Shown here in pieces: positions 52,207 through 60,167 of a stretch of DNA of 64,000 nucleotides. The DNA is from Azophilus sp965220835 (GTDB lineage Bacteria; Pseudomonadota; Gammaproteobacteria; Pseudomonadales; Azotimanducaceae): NCBI GenBank assembly GCA_965220835.1, contig OZ244842.1, positions 1,984,001-2,048,000 of the forward strand, in the 5' to 3' direction. The notes under the pieces were generated by a model. It searched no databases, had not been told where the DNA came from, and saw only the letters and a program-made list of their open reading frames with translations. A program made the translations under genes and the position numbers. How positions within the stretch are numbered: the first letter of the stretch is position 1; every line of letters starts with the position of its first letter.

Positions 52207-53115
52207 ATGCGGCTGCTGACCTACTGCCACCAGGGAAAGGTTCGCTTTGGGGCCGCCGTGGGTTCAAAGGTGGTGGATCTGAGCCGCCGGTTGCCTGAAC
52301 TCAACAGCCTGAAAGCCCTGCTGGCCGCCAACGCCTTGGCTGAGGCGCACGACATCGTCAACGGTGCGGACGCCGACTGCGCGCTCAGCGACATCCGTTG
52401 GCTGCCGCCAGTGCCAAACGCCGAGAAGATCATCTGCATCGGCGTGAACTACGGCAATCGCAACGCGGAGTACAAGGACGCCGCACCGGCACCGGCCTAT
52501 CCGAGCGTGTTCATGCGCAGCCGCGAGTCCCTGACTGGGCATCTCGAACCGCTCGTGAGGCCCCCGGAATCCACGCAACTGGACTACGAGGGCGAGATTG
52601 CCATGGTGATCGGCCGAGAGGGGCGGCGCATTCCCGAATCAAGGGCGCGCGAGCACATCGCCGGGCTGACGCTGATGAACGAAGGCTCCATCCGCGACTG
52701 GCTGCGGCACTCCAAGTTCAACGTCACCCAAGGGAAGAACTTCGAACGCTCCGGCTCGGCCGGGCCTTGGCTGGTGACCGAGGACGCGCTGCCCGGCTTC
52801 AATGATCTGCGCCTGACCACCAAGGTCAATGGCGAAACGCGCCAAAACGACCACACCGGCAACCTGTTCTTCTCCTTTGAACGCTTGGTAAGCTACCTCT
52901 CCACCTTCATGCGCTTGCAGCCCGGTGACCTGATTGCCACCGGAACGCCAACCGGCGCCGGGGCGCGCTTGGACCCGCCCCAGTACTTGGCGCCCGGGGA
53001 CATCGTGGAAGTTGAGGTGCCCGAAATCGGCCTGCTGCGCAATGGGGTGTGTGACGAGGATTTGGCCCCCCGCGCAAATCAGCGCGTCTCCAATCGACAT
53101 GAAACGGAGGTTTAG
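52207..53115 (+). CDS. Fumarylacetoacetate hydrolase (FAH) family protein
   Basis: 302 residues from the ATG that follows GGAGG. The motifs KIICIGVNYGNRNAEYK, VFMRSRESLTGHLEPLV, QLDYEGEIAMVIGREGRRIP and LMNEGSIRDWLRHSKFNVTQ carry the metal-binding Glu and Asp residues of this family. GDLIATGTPTGAGARLDPPQ near the end is the conserved GTP-Gly turn. FAH-family enzymes cleave or hydrate 2-oxo acids in aromatic catabolism. The CoA transferase gene starts directly after its stop. Confidence 0.92.
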   Translation: MRLLTYCHQGKVRFGAAVGSKVVDLSRRLPELNSLKALLAANALAEAHDIVNGADADCALSDIRWLPPVPNAEKIICIGVNYGNRNAEYKDAAPAPAYPSVFMRSRESLTGHLEPLVRPPESTQLDYEGEIAMVIGREGRRIPESRAREHIAGLTLMNEGSIRDWLRHSKFNVTQGKNFERSGSAGPWLVTEDALPGFNDLRLTTKVNGETRQNDHTGNLFFSFERLVSYLSTFMRLQPGDLIATGTPTGAGARLDPPQYLAPGDIVEVEVPEIGLLRNGVCDEDLAPRANQRVSNRHETEV

Positions 53116-54318
53116 GTGACGGATTCCCCATCAGCGGCAGGCTACCCCCTCGCCCATCTCAAGGTGCTGGACTTCTCCCGCGTGCTGGCCGGCCCCTTTG
53201 CCGGCCGCCTGCTCTGCGACCTCGGCGCCGATGTGGTAAAGGTGGAGCCCCCGGACGGTGACGTGACGCGGCTCTGGGGGCGCGTGGTTGGCAACCTCCC
53301 CGGCTACTATCACCAGCAAAACGCCGGCAAGCGCGACATCTGCATCGACTTGCGCACCGAGGGCGGACGGCAGTTGGCCCTGGACTTGGCCGCCGAAGCC
53401 GACATCCTGATCGAGAACTTCCGCCCGGACGTGATGCCGCGCTTGGGGCTTGGCTATGAGCAGCTGCGCACCGTCAATCCACGGCTCGTGATGCTCTCCA
53501 TATCCGGCTTCGGGCAAGGCGGCCCGGAATCCCATCGGCCGGCCTATGCGCCCATCATCCACGCCGAAGCGGGGCTGCTGGCCCGCCAAGCCCGGCGGGG
53601 CGGCATTCCCTACCGAGACCTGCCGCTGTCCGTGGCGGACACCAACGCCTCCATGCACGGCCTGATTGGCCTGCTCAGCGCCATCATCCACCGGGAGCGC
53701 ACCGGGGCCGGCCAACACATCGACATCGCCATGATCGACGCCACCGTCGCCACGGACGACCAGCTGCACTACGATTTGGAAGACTCCGAGTCAACCGGGC
53801 CCCTGACCAGCGAAACCTGGGAAAGCGGCGCCGGCTGGATTCTGGTGTCCGCCGACTTCCGCTACCTGTGGCGGATGCTGGCCGGCGAATTCGGCCTCAC
53901 CGACCCCACCCACAAGAGCATGCCGCTGCCGGAGAAGATACGCCTGCGCCGTGAGCGCATGCAGGCCTTCTTCGCCGGCCTGGAGACGTGGGAGGCGGTG
54001 GAGGCCGCCATGGCCCGACTGAACCTGGCCTGGGGCCAGGTTCGGGAACCCGCCGAACTCGCCGAGCAACCGACCCTCGCCGCCCACGGCTTGATCCGCG
54101 CCATGGACGACCGCGCCGGCGGACAACGCCCGGTGGTGCAAGCACCCTGGCGCTTCTCCAACGCCAAGCACGGCGTGCGCGGCCCGGCCCCCCATCGCGG
54201 CGAGCACAACGAAGCGGTCCTGGCTGAGTGGCTGGGCCGCTCCCGAGAGGACGCGCAAGCACTCACCTCCGCGGGCGTGCTGCTGCGGGATGAGACGGTC
54301 TTGGGGTCATCCGGCTAA
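53116..54318 (+). CDS. CaiB/BaiF (class III) CoA transferase
   Basis: 400 residues, complete, from a GTG immediately after the FAH-family stop with GGAGG five bases upstream. Motifs are LKVLDFSRVLAGPFAGRLLC, LGADVVKVEPPDGDVTRLWG, ADILIENFRPDVMPRLGLGY and LPLSVADTNASMHGLIGLLS, where Asp-175 is the expected catalytic aspartate. It exchanges CoA between acids, probably in the same catabolic step as the FAH-family protein. The end of the gene overlaps a relic of an opposing short-chain dehydrogenase gene. Confidence 0.95.
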   Translation: MTDSPSAAGYPLAHLKVLDFSRVLAGPFAGRLLCDLGADVVKVEPPDGDVTRLWGRVVGNLPGYYHQQNAGKRDICIDLRTEGGRQLALDLAAEADILIENFRPDVMPRLGLGYEQLRTVNPRLVMLSISGFGQGGPESHRPAYAPIIHAEAGLLARQARRGGIPYRDLPLSVADTNASMHGLIGLLSAIIHRERTGAGQHIDIAMIDATVATDDQLHYDLEDSESTGPLTSETWESGAGWILVSADFRYLWRMLAGEFGLTDPTHKSMPLPEKIRLRRERMQAFFAGLETWEAVEAAMARLNLAWGQVREPAELAEQPTLAAHGLIRAMDDRAGGQRPVVQAPWRFSNAKHGVRGPAPHRGEHNEAVLAEWLGRSREDAQALTSAGVLLRDETVLGSSG

Positions 54319-54360
54319 CGCACGCTGGTCTGGCCGCCATCCACGGCGATCAATTGGCGC
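54315..54360 (-). pseudogene. C-terminal remnant of a short-chain dehydrogenase/reductase
   Basis: Read on the minus strand, this stretch gives RQLIAVDGGQTSVR and a TAG stop, which is the conserved tail of SDR enzymes (GQxIxVDGGxT). No frame continues upstream with SDR sequence. The relic overlaps the last codons of the CoA transferase. It suggests a former SDR gene here that was deleted except for its last 15 codons. The rest of the 54319-54618 spacer shows only a decayed copy of the dispersed hairpin (near 54410-54430). Confidence 0.5.
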
Positions 54361-54618
54361 GAACTCATGCGCCAGTGAAACGCCAGTTTGACCCGACAAG
54401 CGCGTATGCCGAATTGCGAAGCGAATCGCCCGTGACCGCAAGGTCTCGCGTGCGCTAAGGACCCAAGCGTGCAATCCGCACGCGTTGCTTGCCCGCTTCG
54501 CGCTCACTATAGTGCCACTCGAAGTCCGTGGGGCGAGCGCTGCCGTTTGAGCGCCGCCTGGGCATAAGAACGAAGGCAACCCCTCGCGGGATGCCGCTCC
54601 ATGCGAGGAGGGCCGGCA

Positions 54619-55017
54619 ATGAGCCAAACCGACACCAACAAGCAGATTGTGAAGGACTTTTGGGCGGCGTTTTCAGCCAGCCGATTCGATGAAGCCTTGG
54701 GGCTGCTGTCCGACGACGCCACTTGGTGGGTGGCGGGCACCACCAGCATCTCCGGTTCCTACACCAAGGCGCAATTTGCCGACTTGGTGGCAGGCGTTGC
54801 GGAGGGCACCGAGGGCGGCATTCAGGTAACGCCCACGCAAATGACGGCGGAAGCGGGCCGCGTTTCCATGGAGGCCACCTCCTACGGCCTGATGAAGGAC
54901 GGCAAGGAATACAAGAACATCTACCACTTCATGCACGATTTGCGCGACGGCAAGATCTGCGCGGTTCGGGAGTACATGGACACCGAGCACGTGACTGAGA
55001 TTTTCGGCACCGGGTGA
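54619..55017 (+). CDS. SnoaL-like/NTF2-fold protein
   Basis: 132 residues from the ATG preceded by AGGAGG (a start 18 bases upstream is possible). The sequence IVKDFWAAFSASRFDEALGL, then LLSDDATWWVAGTTSISGSY and YHFMHDLRDGKICAVREYMD, is typical of the SnoaL/ketosteroid-isomerase-like cone fold. Such proteins bind small hydrophobic ligands or act as isomerases or hydrolases. No catalytic residue can be assigned with confidence. The stop is followed within four bases by a 39-bp repeat. Confidence 0.87.
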   Translation: MSQTDTNKQIVKDFWAAFSASRFDEALGLLSDDATWWVAGTTSISGSYTKAQFADLVAGVAEGTEGGIQVTPTQMTAEAGRVSMEATSYGLMKDGKEYKNIYHFMHDLRDGKICAVREYMDTEHVTEIFGTG

Positions 55018-55020
55018 GGT

Positions 55021-55059
55021 GCCCAAAGCGGCCATTCGAGCCGCGGCTTGGCGTCAGGC
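55021..55059. repeat. Left copy of 39-bp direct repeat flanking the toxin-antitoxin module
   Basis: The sequence AAGCGGCCATTCGAGCCGCG followed by GCTTGGCGTCAGGC, plus five flanking bases, recurs at 55826-55864 with one mismatch in 39. The period is 805 bases. The stretch between holds only the Phd/YoeB pair. Confidence 0.9.
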
Positions 55060-55128
55060 GGGGGGCTGTGAAGGTTGACTCCACTTGCGTAGGCTCCTAC
55101 ATTCCCTCAGCGCAACACGGTGGGCTGC

Positions 55129-55413
55129 ATGATTCACGAGACCAACTACACGCAGGCAAAAAAGCGCTTGGCCATGCTGATGGACCAAGCCACAGATACC
55201 CGAGAACCGGTGTTGATTCGTCGCCAAGGCAAAGAGGCGGTTGCCCTTATCGCTGCAGAGGAACTCACCGGTTGGCTTGAGACGGCCGATCTCTTGCGCT
55301 CGCCAAAGAATGCCCAACGCCTCATTGAAGCGAGCGAACGAGCCGCCCGGGGAGAGGGCGAAAAGGTTGATTTAGCAGAGCTATGGCAACGTCTTGATTT
55401 GGCCCGCGAGTGA
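55129..55413 (+). CDS. Phd/YefM-family antitoxin
   Basis: 94 residues from the ATG (a GTG lies nine bases upstream). The Phd/YefM N-terminal fold is clear: MIHETNYTQAKKRLAMLMDQ, then TREPVLIRRQGKEAVALIAA and EELTGWLETADLLRSPKNAQ. The C-terminal tail (EKVDLAELWQRLDLARE) should wrap the toxin. These antitoxins repress their own operon. The stop overlaps the toxin GTG start (GTGA), giving the usual coupled antitoxin-first layout. Confidence 0.93.
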   Translation: MIHETNYTQAKKRLAMLMDQATDTREPVLIRRQGKEAVALIAAEELTGWLETADLLRSPKNAQRLIEASERAARGEGEKVDLAELWQRLDLARE

Positions 55414-55682
55414 GCGACAGCGAACGCTGGCAAGCGGTCATGGATCGGAACTTTCTAAGCGATCTTGAGCACTGGACCCGAACGGACCGCCGCCGCGCCT
55501 TGCGAACGCTACGGCTCGTTGAGGAAGTGCTGCGCGACCCATTCGAGGGAACAGGCAAACCTGAGCGCTTGCGGGGCACACTATCCGGCAAGTGGTCGCG
55601 CCGCATTGACCAAGAACACCGCCTCGTGTACCAAGTTGACGGCAGTCGCGTCACCTTCCTCGCTGCGCGCTATCACTATTGA
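55410..55682 (+). CDS. Txe/YoeB-family toxin
   Basis: 90 residues from a GTG that overlaps the antitoxin stop. The family motifs are FLSDLEHWTRTDRRRALRTL, DPFEGTGKPERLRGTLSGKW, RRIDQEHRLVYQVDG and the terminal AARYHY. The Glu, Arg and His expected for the ribosome-dependent mRNA endonuclease are all visible. The gene is intact. Module boundaries are marked by 39-bp direct repeats on both sides. Confidence 0.94.
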   Translation: MSDSERWQAVMDRNFLSDLEHWTRTDRRRALRTLRLVEEVLRDPFEGTGKPERLRGTLSGKWSRRIDQEHRLVYQVDGSRVTFLAARYHY

Positions 55683-55825
55683 GCGTCGCAGAAGCTATTC
55701 GTTCATATCTTTCTCAAGCACGAAAACCCGGAGTGTGTCCGCAGGCCCTGCGCGGTTCAGGAGCAATTGCGCACTAGGCACTGTGCACTAGACACGTGAC
55801 TGGGGCATTCCCCGGCGGCTAACCT

Positions 55826-55864
55826 GCCCCAAGCGGCCATTCGAGCCGCGGCTTGGCGTCAGGC
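55826..55864. repeat. Right copy of 39-bp direct repeat
   Basis: It matches 55021-55059 at 38 of 39 positions and overlaps the last two codons of the DUF2235 gene, including its stop (55859-55861). The 55683-55825 stretch between toxin and repeat has no recognisable gene. Confidence 0.9.
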
Positions 55865-56884
55865 TGGCTCTTTCCAGCCGCCGCCGTTTTCGATGTAGGC
55901 CACGAGGTTCGGTGGCCGGTAGCTGGGCATGTCGTCATAGCGCTGCCGGACGCTGGGGTGGATGCCCTCCAGTTCCGGCGGCAACTTGCCCAAGGGGCGG
56001 CGGCGGCGGCCCTTGATGCGGTACATGCCAGTCCAGGACGGGTGCAGCTTGCCCAACGGGTTCGGTTGCGCCGTTTCCCGCCGGTAGCTCTCGTCGAACT
56101 TCAGCCCTGCAGATTCCGCACCTGACCAGATCCACTCCAGTGCCGTGTCGGACAGTCCGGAATCGCGGTTGCCGCCACCCACATCACCGTGAACGCCGGC
56201 AAACCACTGCTGTTCAATGACTTGGCCGGGCTTGGGCGGGCGCGTCCACAACGCTGGCTGGAAATCAATGCGCTGCTCGTCGATGGCCACCGCATGGCGG
56301 GCGCGGTCGATGATGCCGCTCAGCGAGGTGTCGTGGAAGGCGTAGCGCCGGTTGTCGCCCAGCTTTCGAACGATTCGGCTGGGAATGCCGAGCGCGCCAA
56401 CCGTATCCCAAACGCCGATGAAGGCGATGCGAATCCGCCGCGAGTGGCTCGCCCTGAACTGAACTGCGGAAGGCGCATCCGGCCCCGTGGGATGCCGGTA
56501 CAAGCCATACGCCTCGGGTATCAGATCGGCGCGGGTCTTACTCAGCAAACCGGCATTGCGAATGAGGCCGACCAAGCTTCTGGCGGTGTAGGCGCCGCGG
56601 CTGAAGCCAAACAGAAAGACCTCATCGCCGGGCAGGTAGTTGTGCACCAGGAACCGATAGGCATCCTGAATGTTCTTGTCGATGCCCTTGCCGAGCATGC
56701 CGCCCCGCAGCTTGCCGCGGAAGGCGCCGATGCCCCAGTCGTAGTAGACGATCTGCGGCCCGCCGGCGTCGTCTGCGGGGCGTACCGCGCGGGCCGTGCG
56801 CACCACGTTGGTGACATGGCGCTGCTCGGGGCTGTTCCAAGTGCCGTCGCAGCAGACGATCAGGCGTTTGTTTGAAGGGGGCAT
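55859..56884 (-). CDS. DUF2235 (Tle1-like) alpha/beta-hydrolase protein
   Basis: 341 residues from the ATG at 56884; an in-frame start 42 bases upstream is possible. The characteristic opening is RLIVCCDGTWNSPEQ, followed by the lipase elbow FLFGFSRGAYTARSLVGLI (Ser in GFSRG), AFIGVWDTVGALGIP and the C-terminal WFAGVHGDVGGGNRDSGLS with its His. DUF2235 contains type VI secretion phospholipase effectors of the Tle1 type and related stand-alone enzymes. No T6SS adaptor or immunity gene is adjacent, so a housekeeping esterase role is equally possible. Confidence 0.9.
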   Translation of the reverse strand: MPPSNKRLIVCCDGTWNSPEQRHVTNVVRTARAVRPADDAGGPQIVYYDWGIGAFRGKLRGGMLGKGIDKNIQDAYRFLVHNYLPGDEVFLFGFSRGAYTARSLVGLIRNAGLLSKTRADLIPEAYGLYRHPTGPDAPSAVQFRASHSRRIRIAFIGVWDTVGALGIPSRIVRKLGDNRRYAFHDTSLSGIIDRARHAVAIDEQRIDFQPALWTRPPKPGQVIEQQWFAGVHGDVGGGNRDSGLSDTALEWIWSGAESAGLKFDESYRRETAQPNPLGKLHPSWTGMYRIKGRRRRPLGKLPPELEGIHPSVRQRYDDMPSYRPPNLVAYIENGGGWKEPA

Positions 56885-56909
56885 GCTGATCGCCCTAAAT
56901 CTCCCATCG

Positions 56910-57491
56910 TCATGCTCTACCTCCATTCATGAACGCGGCAAGGAAGTTACTGAAGCTAGGACTCCTTTCCGCAACAGTCGTCGCTTCAAGCGCGCGGGCA
57001 ATTTGCTCGGACACGCGAGCGGTATAGACCCGTTTTCCCAGCAAGTGCTTTAGGTGAAGTTTGGGGTTTTGAATCTCGTCCGGCTTCGACGCATCAACTG
57101 TGCCGAGATCTCTGCCAATGAAGGTTCTAAGAATTTCCGAATTGGCGAAGTACCAAGCCTCAAGGTGTGGCTGAGCGTAAGCACATAGAACGTCCGCTTC
57201 CACGCTTCGCAGACGTTGTGGCAACTCTTCCTCAAACTGCCGCACAACGAGCTTCGGTTCGGCTCGATCCGTGTCGACCAGGACGACGAATTTGCGTACG
57301 GACTCAGACTGACGAGCAAACCAAGCTGCCTTTATCAGCTTCTCCGCCATGCTGATGTCTAATGCCGAGCCCCGTGGCGGAATGCGCACATCAGCCAACT
57401 CATATCCGAGCGGCCGAAGGTGCGCCACCAGATGTGGCAGCGCCCTTCTTTCGGTTTCTCCGGACGCGATGGCAATCACGCTTTTGGCCAT
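56910..57491 (-). CDS. DUF4276 (TOPRIM-like) protein
   Basis: 193 residues from the ATG at 57491, one base after the ATPase stop. The TOPRIM-type acidic residues are visible: Glu in IAIASGETERRAL (residues 12 and 14) and the DxD in KFVVLVDTDRAEP (Asp-73, Asp-75). The HLEAWYFANSE motif (Glu-111) is typical of DUF4276/RloB-like proteins. A TOPRIM fold fits a metal-dependent nuclease. The pairing with an AAA ATPase on the same transcript resembles split OLD-type defence pairs such as PARIS, although DUF4276 is not the PARIS DUF4435. Confidence 0.8.
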   Translation of the reverse strand: MAKSVIAIASGETERRALPHLVAHLRPLGYELADVRIPPRGSALDISMAEKLIKAAWFARQSESVRKFVVLVDTDRAEPKLVVRQFEEELPQRLRSVEADVLCAYAQPHLEAWYFANSEILRTFIGRDLGTVDASKPDEIQNPKLHLKHLLGKRVYTARVSEQIARALEATTVAERSPSFSNFLAAFMNGGRA

Positions 57492-57492
57492 C

Positions 57493-58626
57493 CTAGTTGG
57501 CTCCAAAGCCCTGCGTCTCGTAGAAGGCACCTAAACTGAATCCTGATTCCTTCAAGGCCCGCCGGATACGGTCACCACTGTGCTCCTCGTCAACTTCAGT
57601 CTCGCCCTCTTGGTTGCGCCGCACGATTCGCACCGCTGAAGGTTCGTCAAGGTAGTCCAACAACAGTGGAGAATGTGTTGTAACCATGAACTGAATTCGA
57701 TCTGAGGCACCTCGGAGATACTCGACAAAAGACGCTATCGCAGTCGGATGCACGTAGTTCTCCGGTTCCTCAATCCCAATCAAGTTGGCCTCTGGCGCCG
57801 CGAAGAGCGCCGTCATTAGCGCAAGCACGCGCAGTGTGCCGCTTGAGATGCCCATCTGATGAACTGGGTACTGAAGCCCCGGTTCGGCCTGCACGAAGTA
57901 GAAGCGGTCATCAGACTCACGTGTTTCGATCTTTGATGGGAGCCCCAGCACGTCCTGGGTTGCGTCCACGATACTCTGGAACAATTCCGGGGCGGAGCAC
58001 CGGAGGCCGTGAAGCGTTTCGGCCAGATTCCGCCCATAGGGATCAAATCCGCCGAAGTTCACCCCCGCCCAGTCGCGACGAAGGAGATAGGGGTGCGGGT
58101 CGAAGAACCCCCAACTGCTCACGAACTCCGCCATGTTGCGGGCCGGAAAGGATGCGTCGGCGGCAGCCGCAGCAAGTGCGCACATAGTTGCAGATTGCTT
58201 GAGATCCACCCGCTCACCTTGCTCCCCAGACCACCACCAGCCTTCGCCCTTGCGAGCATCAAGCAACTGAACGGGCGGCGCTTGAGGGGGCAACTTATTG
58301 ACGGTCTCCTCCACATGGAATTCGTAGCCATCCCGAATCAGCCGCACAAGCCATTCATAGCGGTCGACACCATCTTCTATCTCAACACGCAGTTCCGTCC
58401 CGCCTGCCGATTCTCCCTTCCAAGCCAAATGGATGATGCCCCCGCGCCCCCGAACCGCCGCACCAAACTCACGGCCTTTCGCCCCCTCATGCAGAAACCG
58501 AAGGGCGTCCAAGACTGTGCTCTTGCCCGAAGCGTTCGCCCCGATGAACAGATTGAGCCCGTAAAAGCCGATGGTGACTTCCCGCAGGCTTCGGAAATGG
58601 TTGGCATGAAGCTTTACAAGTCTCAT
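57493..58626 (-). CDS. AAA-family (OLD/SMC-like) ATPase
   Basis: 377 residues from the ATG at 58626. Walker A is FIGANASGKSTVLDALRFL. The signature-like MGISSGTLRVLALMTALF precedes Walker B ANLIGIEEPENYVHPTAIAS, and the switch His is MVTTHSPLLLDYLDEPS. The arrangement is that of AAA_15/AAA_21 ABC-like ATPases found in OLD, PARIS-type and related antiphage systems. It lies one base ahead of a TOPRIM-like DUF4276 gene. A two-gene defence module is my inference. Confidence 0.85.
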   Translation of the reverse strand: MRLVKLHANHFRSLREVTIGFYGLNLFIGANASGKSTVLDALRFLHEGAKGREFGAAVRGRGGIIHLAWKGESAGGTELRVEIEDGVDRYEWLVRLIRDGYEFHVEETVNKLPPQAPPVQLLDARKGEGWWWSGEQGERVDLKQSATMCALAAAAADASFPARNMAEFVSSWGFFDPHPYLLRRDWAGVNFGGFDPYGRNLAETLHGLRCSAPELFQSIVDATQDVLGLPSKIETRESDDRFYFVQAEPGLQYPVHQMGISSGTLRVLALMTALFAAPEANLIGIEEPENYVHPTAIASFVEYLRGASDRIQFMVTTHSPLLLDYLDEPSAVRIVRRNQEGETEVDEEHSGDRIRRALKESGFSLGAFYETQGFGAN

Positions 58627-58726
58627 TGGGGAACTCCGGCAATGGCCGCGCCACTTTGGCCGCGTGGCGGGATTATGCCGCAAGCGGCGACTGTCCGGCA
58701 GCACTCCGCACCGGGATGGCTAGCGC

Positions 58727-59107
58727 CTACCGGAGTTTGGACAGTTCAGCCGGTGTTTCCGCTGCCGTGACGGTGATCAAACGGGCGCGATGGTTCAATT
58801 CAGGAAACACGGAGTAGTCTCCCCACCTTTGGGGCTGCTCTCGACGCTCGACACTCGCAGCCCAATAGTCATCCGGAGAGACATCCCGGGTTGGCCTTCC
58901 TTTGCGCACCTCCTGCCGAAGCACGCTGGAATCCTGCTTCCAGCTTGCCTTGGCACGTCCTTGTTCCCGTAAGAGAGCCGGCAATGAACGCTTCCCTTCC
59001 CTCAATTTCCACGGATTCAGAAGGTCTTTGGTTCGCAAAGTCACAGTGGTGCGCTCCCTTGAACGGCGGCTTTCCGCTGCGCCAGAACCACGTCCGTCGC
59101 GACCCAC
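58727..59107 (-). CDS. Hypothetical protein, doubtful
   Basis: Up to 126 residues, with a plausible core (VSPDDYWAASVERREQPQRW, GDYSVFPELNHRARLITVTA) but an Arg-rich start made of repeat-like sequence and no homologue that I recognise. Overlapping frames look just as open, so it may be a gene remnant. If real, the last 60 residues are the most protein-like part. Confidence 0.25.
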   Translation of the reverse strand: MGRDGRGSGAAESRRSRERTTVTLRTKDLLNPWKLREGKRSLPALLREQGRAKASWKQDSSVLRQEVRKGRPTRDVSPDDYWAASVERREQPQRWGDYSVFPELNHRARLITVTAAETPAELSKLR

Positions 59108-59234
59108 TCGCCAGCTCAGCGCGCGCCCCTTTGCTGGGGCAGTTCATTCCGCACTCGCCAGCTCGGCGGGCTCCTCTTTGCTGAGGGCGCCTCATTCCGC
59201 ACTCGCCCCCTCAGCGGGCCCCCTGTTGCTGGGC
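59106..59234. repeat. Imperfect ~55-bp tandem repeat
   Basis: A unit with the landmarks CTCGCCAGCTC, TTTGCTG and CATTCCGCACTCGCC occurs about two and a half times. The right end reaches the last codons of the neighbouring lipoprotein-like gene (SNRGPAEGASAE), so repeat expansion may have altered that C-terminus. Confidence 0.6.
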
Positions 59235-59953
59235 GCTGCGCCGGCCCCGCACAGGCCGGTCGCAAAGTCCACACGGCAGAACGGCGAGCCGAACCGGGCC
59301 TCCAGCGCCTCGATGGCCTCCTGCGCCAAGCGGTGCATGTCCGCGGCGGACTGGCCCTCGATCTGGTAGGCCTCCAGCTTCGCGATGTGCTGATTGTCCC
59401 CGTTGCCGACCTTGAGCGCCTTCCGCCAACCACCCCGCGGGGACTCCCGGAAGAGCAGCGCCTCGAAGGCGTGCGGCCAGCTGGTCATCCCCTTCACGAC
59501 CTCCGTGTGGTCCCGCGCGCGCAGGCCGGGCCAGCGGGCCGCAACCGCCCGCAGCGCGTCTGCCGCCCCGTCCGCCATCGGCGGCACGAAGCGCGCCTTG
59601 AACAGCAGGCTCGGCGCACGCGGCTCGTCGCAGTACCCCTTGCGAACGTGGTCCCGGCAAACCTCCGCGCCGGTCACGCACTCAAGGCCCGCCTCGACCT
59701 CCAGCGCAAAGCCGTCCAGCTCCTTCAGCGGCGTGTCGTCGTGGTCGTGGAACCGCGCCAGCAGGTGGGACTGCGCGGCACGCACCCGAAGGATCGCCTT
59801 GCCTTCCCGGAGGGCCTTGGGCTCCGGGAAGACCGCCATCGAAAAAAGGGCCGCTTCCTCGGAACCTTCCGCGGGAACGCCCTCCTCGCGGCGAACGTAC
59901 CAGCCGCGCGCCTTCGCCAGCCTCGAAATCATCCCGCTCGCGGCCTCCGCCAT
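59192..59953 (-). CDS. Lipoprotein paralogue 1 (RHS-locus), start lost or non-standard
   Basis: 253 residues if started at the only in-frame ATG. Upstream the same frame continues into a lipoprotein signal (LACCVLIVLLSSCGEPPEAP) and on to a stop at 60113-60115, yet contains no ATG, GTG or TTG before the signal. The real protein therefore either uses CTG or has lost its start. Core motifs shared with the next gene are ELDGFALEVEAGLECVTGAE, VCRDHVRKGYCDEPRAPSLL and EALEARFGSPFCRVDFATGL. I see no known family. Position directly behind a polymorphic-toxin relic suggests an immunity role. Confidence 0.65.
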   Translation of the reverse strand: MAEAASGMISRLAKARGWYVRREEGVPAEGSEEAALFSMAVFPEPKALREGKAILRVRAAQSHLLARFHDHDDTPLKELDGFALEVEAGLECVTGAEVCRDHVRKGYCDEPRAPSLLFKARFVPPMADGAADALRAVAARWPGLRARDHTEVVKGMTSWPHAFEALLFRESPRGGWRKALKVGNGDNQHIAKLEAYQIEGQSAADMHRLAQEAIEALEARFGSPFCRVDFATGLCGAGAAPSNRGPAEGASAE

Positions 59954-60167
59954 CTCGGCCTCGAACTCGACGCGGTACTGCAGGTACGGCGCCTCCGGCG
60001 GTTCGCCGCACGATGACAGCAGGACAATCAGGACGCAGCAGGCGAGCTTGGGCGGCGCGAACGGCCGCCGGCACTCAAGCGCCGGGCGCTTGGCCGGGGG
60101 GCGTTGCCGCGCTCAAGGGCGCACGGCCCCGGCCCGCAGGGGACGGGCCTTTCGGCACCCTTCGCCG

